Shown here: in pieces, positions 59,375 to 64,000 of the stretch
Layout: every line of letters begins with the position of its first letter
Position numbering within the stretch: position 1 is the first letter of the stretch
From: Lachnospiraceae bacterium
GTDB lineage: Bacteria; Bacillota; Clostridia; Lachnospirales; Lachnospiraceae
Direction: 5' to 3'
Assembly: GCA_017626095.1 (NCBI GenBank)
Contig: JAGAJL010000026.1
Location: 104,752 to 168,751 of the forward strand
Length of the DNA: 64,000 nt
Program-made: the position numbers and the translations under genes
Notes under the pieces: model-generated
Seen by the model: the letters and a program-made list of their open reading frames with translations, nothing else
The model's database searches: none
What the model was told of the DNA's origin: nothing

Positions 59375-59443
59375 GAAAAATTTTAGCACACTAACGTGAA
59401 AAAATTCAGCACACTAAAGCAAGAAAATATTCACACAATTTTT

Positions 59444-60421
59444 TTATTCAAAAGGATATTTTAAATCAATCTGTTTGCGGATTTCATCCATTTGTTTCAT
59501 GATCAGCATAGTGGTTTCATGCGGCATTTCCGAACATTCTTTTTTATGCCATTTAATTGCTTTTTTGCATGCTTCGATTTCATATTCATAACCGGTAATC
59601 TGTTTCGGTGCTTTTTTAAACAGTTTCTTTTTGTAATCCTTATCAAAAACGGTAATCGATTCATAATTATTGATATTTTCAATAATCATAACACCCTCCG
59701 TTCCCTGAATAATTCCCTTCCTGTCTCCTACCGTCTGCATGGAAGTATTTAAAACTGCCATGGAGCCATCTTTATACCGGATGGTAATGCTGTCATGTGC
59801 ATCCACACCTTCCTTGGTCATAACTGCTACTGCATGAATATCATCAACCTCAGAAGACTTAAACAAATCGGCAAACGTCAGGGCATAAACTCCGACATCC
59901 AACAACGCACCGCCTGCTAAATCTGCTTTAATCAGACGTTCTTTGGTAAGCATGGGATAAGATAAATTAGCCATAATCATCTTGGGTGTACCGATTACTC
60001 CGTCTTTTAACAGCTTTTTAATCGTATCGGCCATCGGCATATAACGAACCCACATGGCTTCTGTGATAAATACCCCTTTTTTCTTAGCATATGAGAGCAA
60101 TTCTTCCGCTTCTTTGGCATTTACACAAAACGGCTTTTCCACCAGTACCGGTTTTCCGGCATCAATACACATTTTTGCATGTTCAAAATGAAACGGATGC
60201 GGGGTTGCTATATATACCAGTTCCACGGCCGGATCCGATAGCATGTCTTCATAACTGCCATAGGGTCTTGTCACGTGGTGGATGGATGCAAATTCCATAG
60301 CCTTATCCATACTTCTGGATGCTACCGCATACATTTCCGCTCCCCTCATACGTGAAACGGTGTCAGCCATAATAGTTGCAATTCTACCTGCACCAATGAT
60401 ACCAACTTTTATTTTTGCCAT
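59444..60421 (-). CDS. Gfo/Idh/MocA family oxidoreductase
   Basis: The 325-aa protein has an N-terminal Rossmann fold (IKVGIIGAGRIATIMADTV), the family motif VLVEKPFCVNAKEA with the conserved EKP, ITEAMWVRYMPM and the C-terminal sheet domain (GGALLDVGVYALTFADLF). It should oxidise or reduce a sugar or cyclitol with NAD(P). The substrate cannot be given. The gene stands alone. Confidence 0.9.
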   Translation of the reverse strand: MAKIKVGIIGAGRIATIMADTVSRMRGAEMYAVASRSMDKAMEFASIHHVTRPYGSYEDMLSDPAVELVYIATPHPFHFEHAKMCIDAGKPVLVEKPFCVNAKEAEELLSYAKKKGVFITEAMWVRYMPMADTIKKLLKDGVIGTPKMIMANLSYPMLTKERLIKADLAGGALLDVGVYALTFADLFKSSEVDDIHAVAVMTKEGVDAHDSITIRYKDGSMAVLNTSMQTVGDRKGIIQGTEGVMIIENINNYESITVFDKDYKKKLFKKAPKQITGYEYEIEACKKAIKWHKKECSEMPHETTMLIMKQMDEIRKQIDLKYPFE

Positions 60422-60611
60422 ATGATTTACCTCTCTTTTCTTTTATTTGCATTATATTTCTTCTGTTTCTATTTTCTGTTTCGTCCATACGCTGTTAATA
60501 ATTCTTTTTATTGTTTGTTATTTCTTTTTATGATTGCCATTTACTTTCCTTATCAATACCTAATTGTGTATTTTTCACTCATCAACTTCCTTAATTTTAC
60601 CAAAGAAAAAA

Positions 60612-60638
60612 GCTATTGCAAAGTATTTTTGCAATAGC
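60612..60638 (-). terminator. Terminator of the SH3b lipoprotein gene
   Basis: GCTATTGCA (60612-60620) pairs with TGCAATAGC (60630-60638). On the minus strand the hairpin is followed by TTTTTTC. It lies 22 bases after the stop. Confidence 0.8.
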
Positions 60639-60659
60639 CGTTTTCACATAATTTTTAAC

Positions 60660-61916
60660 TTATTTTACATCAACATAATCTGCTTTTACATAACCAACCT
60701 TGCCGTTGTAATCAATCTTACACCAACCGTTTGCATTTTCGTAGAGATTATAGGTTTCACCAAGATAAATGGTTCCGAGATACTCACCATCTTCACTGGC
60801 AGAAGCCCGAACCCTTACACTTTCTTTAGGCGTAATTTTTCCTGATGCCGTTCCAGTTGTCTCCTGTGTTGCAGGTGTCTCTGTTGTGGTTTCGGCAGGT
60901 GTTTCTGTTGTAGCCGTATTATCTACAGGTGTCTCTGTTGTAGTTTCAGCAGGTGTATTTGACTGCAGAAAATCAGACTTAATATAACCTTCCTGACCGT
61001 TATAATCCACCTTACTCCAACCATTTTCTCTTACTTCATATCTGGTTAATGTAGTACCGGCTTCTACCTGTCCGAGACGATCTGCATTCTCACTGTCAGA
61101 CACACGGACATTTACTTTATCGGTTGTGGTTACCGTTTCATTTACTGTTGATACGGAAGAGGTCTGTGCCACCTCTTCTTCTGCCGCACTCGCTGCAGCT
61201 TCAGCCTGTCTTGCAGCAACAGCCGCATCCAATTTGGCATCAATACCTTCCATATAGCTGTTTAATGCAGCATCTGAAGCGATTGCATCCGAGAAAGCTG
61301 CCTGTACCAGGCTGTAATAATTTGCAATCTTTTCGCTGGATACAACTCCCTGTACATAAGAAAGAGTTGCTTCATCTACATTACTGTCAATGCATAAACT
61401 TCCGGATTCATCCGTTCTTACATAGGTTGCCTGTAAACCGGGGGCCTTTGTATCAATTCCGACAAACTTTGTTTCACTGTAAATCAATACAATATATTCA
61501 CCGGGATTTGCACCTGCTTCATCATAAATCAGAATATTGTCATATGATTCAATATCCGCTGATTTTGTTTCCAATCTGATTTTTTCTTCTTCGGAAACAT
61601 CCTTTTTTACAGAAGCCACGGTTGCAGAATCGCCATCTTTTAAAGCATTATAATACAATGTAATCAAATTGATAATTTCCTGATTAGTCGTCGTTTCCAT
61701 TCCCTCCGGAGGAGTTACAATGGCAGCTTCCTCAGACATGGTTACGTCCCCATCTTCACTTGTTGTGCCGTCTGTTGTTTCTTCCTTATCTTTACCACAG
61801 CCTGTACACACGACTGCAAGGCCCATGAAAACAACTAACAGCATCATTTTTGAAAAAAGTTTAACATTTTTTATTTTCCCCATTCCCAACACAGAAGCAT
61901 GAGATGTTTTTGTCAT
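60660..61916 (-). CDS. Putative lipoprotein with two SH3b domains
   Basis: The 418-aa protein has a hydrophobic signal segment ending in a lipobox-like CTGC (MLLVVFMGLAVVCTGCGKD), a Thr/Glu-rich stretch, an NTF2-like middle part, then two SH3b repeats (NVRVSDSENADRLGQVE and VRVRASASEDGEYLGTIY) joined by a TPAETTTETP-type linker with repeated units. It is probably anchored to the outer face of the membrane and binds cell wall. The ATG at 61914-61916 has GGAAGGA upstream. A longer frame runs back through the tRNA gene and is rejected. Confidence 0.85.
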   Translation of the reverse strand: MTKTSHASVLGMGKIKNVKLFSKMMLLVVFMGLAVVCTGCGKDKEETTDGTTSEDGDVTMSEEAAIVTPPEGMETTTNQEIINLITLYYNALKDGDSATVASVKKDVSEEEKIRLETKSADIESYDNILIYDEAGANPGEYIVLIYSETKFVGIDTKAPGLQATYVRTDESGSLCIDSNVDEATLSYVQGVVSSEKIANYYSLVQAAFSDAIASDAALNSYMEGIDAKLDAAVAARQAEAAASAAEEEVAQTSSVSTVNETVTTTDKVNVRVSDSENADRLGQVEAGTTLTRYEVRENGWSKVDYNGQEGYIKSDFLQSNTPAETTTETPVDNTATTETPAETTTETPATQETTGTASGKITPKESVRVRASASEDGEYLGTIYLGETYNLYENANGWCKIDYNGKVGYVKADYVDVK

Positions 61917-61957
61917 AATATACGTCCTTCCTTTGTTTTCTAAAATTATAATACTAG

Positions 61958-62029
61958 CGTACCCGAGAGGAATCGAACCCCCATCGGCTGAACCGGAATC
62001 AGCTGTTTTATCCGTTAAACTACGGGTAC
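61958..62029 (-). tRNA. tRNA-Arg (anticodon CCG)
   Basis: On the minus strand a 72-base cloverleaf folds: acceptor GTACCCG/CGGGTAC, D arm GTTT..AAAC, anticodon stem GCTGA/TCAGC with loop TTCCGGT (anticodon CCG, codon CGG), T arm with TTCGATT loop, discriminator G. CCA is not encoded. Confidence 0.95.
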
Positions 62030-62060
62030 TCAAATATTACAAAATTGTTACAACTCGTTT

Positions 62061-62089
62061 ATAATATCACAAATCCCATAGTTTGACAA
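62061..62089 (-). promoter_or_regulatory. Promoter of tRNA-Arg and possibly the SH3b gene
   Basis: On the minus strand TTGTCA (62084-62089), 17 bp and TATTAT (62061-62066) precede the tRNA by 31 bases. No terminator separates the tRNA from the lipoprotein gene. Confidence 0.65.
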
Positions 62090-62099
62090 GTTTTGAAGT

Positions 62100-63038
62100 T
62101 TATAAACTTAACGACGGAATCATCAATTTTTCGGTAGAATGGTTATAATAGTAAAGATGATCGGATAAAACTTCCTCGTCCGCCACCTGCTCTTTATTGA
62201 TTTCTTCAATCATTTCATTCATTTCGTCAAATTGCTCTTCACCACTGACCGGCAATACAATGACTTCATGAATACTGCTTGGTAAAATAATCAGATCTGA
62301 TTGAAACCGATTGCTGATTTCTCTTAATACTCCCGGATAATACAATACCGATGCCCCAAAATAATTCTGTTCATTACTCAATACATACATGGGGATTTCA
62401 TCCTGCATCTTTGTCATTTCTTCCTGAATATCACCAGTTTCAATGCCTTTTTGATTTAGCATTTCAATTAAAATATCCTGTATACTCCGGAATTTTACCG
62501 GCATTTTTTCCATACTGTTTTTCAAGGCTAAATGATGCAGTTGCTCTTTTTCAACACCCCATAATTGCAAATGCTCGTTTTCAATCTGCACCGATCCGTT
62601 TCCATATCCAAAATCCTCCTGTTTCATATAAACAAAATAAGTAACTGCAAAGTCCAGAAACAGAATATGGGGGACATTCTCCATTCGCTTTTTATTTGCC
62701 TCATACGAAACCAATTTTATCATGATATGATCTTTGGCTTTTTCAAAGTCCAAAAAGCACTCAAGATTAATCTGCGGATGATCATATTTTTCAAATATTG
62801 TAACAATATTGTCTAAAACAGTCTCTAATTCAGTTCCCTCAAGATAATCCTCATAAAAATCTTCCAATCGTAAATTTGGCGATACATTACAATCTTGTCT
62901 GACGATGGAAATCGCTTTATAAGAAACATTATTATTTTTGACGGTATCATGTATGTCAATTCTGACATTTTCTCCCATTTTTTCTTCCATATCGGATTTA
63001 ACTACATTTATAAACTCCAAAAAATTTAATTTTTCCAT
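62100..63038 (-). CDS. DUF5688 family protein
   Basis: The 312-aa protein has the DUF5688 pattern: FLEFINVVKSDMEEKMG, SYKAISIVRQDCNVSPNLRLEDFY, HILFLDFAVTYFVYM and YVLSNEQNYFGASVLYYPGVL. It is a cytoplasmic protein of unknown function common in Lachnospiraceae, often found as many paralogues. The ATG at 63036-63038 has AAAGGA upstream. A frame starting earlier lies in the leader. Confidence 0.82.
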   Translation of the reverse strand: MEKLNFLEFINVVKSDMEEKMGENVRIDIHDTVKNNNVSYKAISIVRQDCNVSPNLRLEDFYEDYLEGTELETVLDNIVTIFEKYDHPQINLECFLDFEKAKDHIMIKLVSYEANKKRMENVPHILFLDFAVTYFVYMKQEDFGYGNGSVQIENEHLQLWGVEKEQLHHLALKNSMEKMPVKFRSIQDILIEMLNQKGIETGDIQEEMTKMQDEIPMYVLSNEQNYFGASVLYYPGVLREISNRFQSDLIILPSSIHEVIVLPVSGEEQFDEMNEMIEEINKEQVADEEVLSDHLYYYNHSTEKLMIPSLSL

Positions 63039-63110
63039 GATTTTTCCTTTCGATTTGACTTTAGATATCAGGTTTCCCTGAAAATTGATGTGATACATTT
63101 GAACTAAAAA

Positions 63111-63139
63111 AGGCAATAGAATCATTCATTCTATTGCCT
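63111..63139 (-). terminator. Terminator of efp
   Basis: AGGCAATAGAAT (63111-63122) pairs with ATTCTATTGCCT (63128-63139). On the minus strand it is followed by TTTTTAG. It is 38 bases after the efp stop. Confidence 0.85.
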
Positions 63140-63176
63140 AAAGCTTTTGATATGAAAATACAGTAAATCCTAAATT

Positions 63177-63734
63177 TTAAACACGTGATAAATATTCACC
63201 TGTACGTGTATCAATTTTGATTACTTCACCCTGATTTACAAAAAGAGGAACCTTAACCTGTGCACCTGTTTCTACTGTAGCAGGTTTGGTAGCTCCGGTT
63301 GCTGTATCGCCTTTGAAACCGGGCTCTGTTTCAGTAATCTCTAATTCCACAAACAACGGAGGCTCAACAGCGAATACATTACCATTATGAGAACATACTT
63401 TAACCATCTCATTTTCTTTTACAAATTTCATTGCATCGCCAACTTCTTCTTTGCTTAATGAAATCTGATCATAAGTCTCAGTATCCATGAAGTTATATAA
63501 ATCTCCGTCTGCATATAAATACTGCATATCTTTTCTATCAATACGTGCCGCCGGGAATTTTTCAGTAGGACGGAAAGATGTTTCTACAACACCACCGTTT
63601 TTAATGTCTTTGAGCTTGGTACGTACAAAAGCTGCACCTTTACCGGGTTTTACGTGCTGGAACTCAATGACCTGGCATACCTTGTTATCATACTCAATGG
63701 TCATACCATTTCTGAAATCACCTGCTGTAATCAT
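63177..63734 (-). CDS. efp: Elongation factor P
   Basis: The 185-aa protein has [39 protein letters not shown] with a lysine at the modifiable loop tip, and the C-terminal [15 protein letters not shown] relieves ribosome stalling at proline stretches. AGGAGG precedes the ATG. Confidence 0.97.
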   Translation of the reverse strand: MITAGDFRNGMTIEYDNKVCQVIEFQHVKPGKGAAFVRTKLKDIKNGGVVETSFRPTEKFPAARIDRKDMQYLYADGDLYNFMDTETYDQISLSKEEVGDAMKFVKENEMVKVCSHNGNVFAVEPPLFVELEITETEPGFKGDTATGATKPATVETGAQVKVPLFVNQGEVIKIDTRTGEYLSRV

Positions 63735-63811
63735 GATTATATCCTCCTAGATTTCCACATTATTTTTCACGTCATAATTCTCTATTAGTTTATACTAAAA
63801 AAAAACTATTT

Positions 63812-63892
63812 TCAACTGTTTTTTGCAATCACATAATCGATAGCTTCCAGATAGCCTTCCGGGTCTTCGACAGTTGTAAATCTAAAAAATGC
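63812..63892 (-). pseudogene. Possible C-terminal remnant of a lost gene
   Basis: A 26-codon open stretch on the minus strand reads RFTTVEDPEGYLEAIDYVIA and stops at 63812. It looks like the protein end of a real gene (charged, amphipathic, normal codon use), but a stop precedes it directly and no start is available. The parent family is not recognised. It may be chance. Confidence 0.25.
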
Positions 63893-63955
63893 TCACAAAC
63901 CGCAGAAATTCGGTATTTTTTATGTCAAATTTTTCAATTATTTTTGTTGTATGTG

Positions 63956-63984
63956 TTGTACGTCGTTGTATTTTGTGGTATAAT
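63956..63984 (+). promoter_or_regulatory. Plus-strand promoter heading out of the window
   Basis: TTGTAC (63956-63961), 17 bp and TATAAT (63979-63984) form a strong promoter. The ATG at 63991 is too close to the predicted start point and has no ribosome binding site, so the gene lies beyond 64000. Confidence 0.65.
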
Positions 63985-64000
63985 GTGTGTATGAAGCTAA

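Noticed and set aside
61917-62033. N-terminal extension of the SH3b protein
   Set aside because: It would translate the tRNA-Arg gene. The ATG at 61916 with its own ribosome binding site and signal peptide is correct.
63991-64000. Gene start at the right edge
   Set aside because: The ATG is only seven bases after the -10 box and has no ribosome binding site.

Overview
The window looks like the chromosome of a low-GC Gram-positive anaerobe of the Clostridia, most probably a Lachnospiraceae-type gut bacterium. The reasons are the AT-rich intergenic DNA, a T-box-controlled trp operon, a tandem glycine riboswitch ahead of formate-tetrahydrofolate ligase, a DUF5688 protein, oligoendopeptidase F, and strong AGGAGG-type ribosome binding sites. 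The genus assignment is inference.

Region 1 (1-27,500, minus strand) is one long leftward gene train that I read as the upstream two thirds of a contractile injection system (CIS) locus. Recognisable phage-tail-like parts are the first 32 codons of a tail sheath protein (cut by the left edge), a DUF4280 PAAR-like spike tip, a DUF4255 (Pvc16/Afp16-like) tail-terminator protein, a YGKLL-motif baseplate or fibre-like protein, and two paralogous AAA+ ATPases. Around them sits equipment not expected in a simple released tail: two giant Fn3-associated/chitobiase-like repeat proteins anchored at both ends, a multi-pass receptor with HAMP and a degenerate class III cyclase domain, a membrane-anchored MORN-repeat protein, a tail-anchored protein, and a 799-aa lysine-rich candidate cargo next to a small acidic protein that could be its chaperone. 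Tube, baseplate wedge and spike genes must lie beyond position 1.

The train starts at a good promoter (27,421-27,448). Upstream of it are two 13-bp direct repeats with 21-bp periodicity, and the gene just beyond encodes a LytTR-type DNA-binding protein with a PAS-like domain. This suggests a dedicated regulator, probably linked to cell-surface or signal sensing.

Region 2 (27,500-47,400) is mostly housekeeping: flavodoxin, metA, ligA, an RluF-like pseudouridine synthase, a DUF378 protein, a DRE-TIM aldolase-like enzyme, then trpE-G-C-F-B-A under a Trp (UGG) T-box with no trpD in the cluster. Next come a small hydrolase, a 2H phosphodiesterase, recQ, argG and a protease-less Lon-like ATPase.

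Region 3 (47,500-64,000) carries pepF, a TetM-like ribosomal GTPase fused to a YacP/Rae1-type NYN nuclease domain, a diguanylate cyclase, the one-carbon set fhs-folD-glyA under a tandem glycine riboswitch, gdhA, a Gfo/Idh/MocA oxidoreductase, an SH3b lipoprotein directly behind tRNA-Arg(CCG), a DUF5688 protein and efp.

The most interesting object is the membrane-linked CIS with its apparent LytTR switch and its cargo/chaperone/ATPase cassette. All functions there are read from motifs and gene order only.
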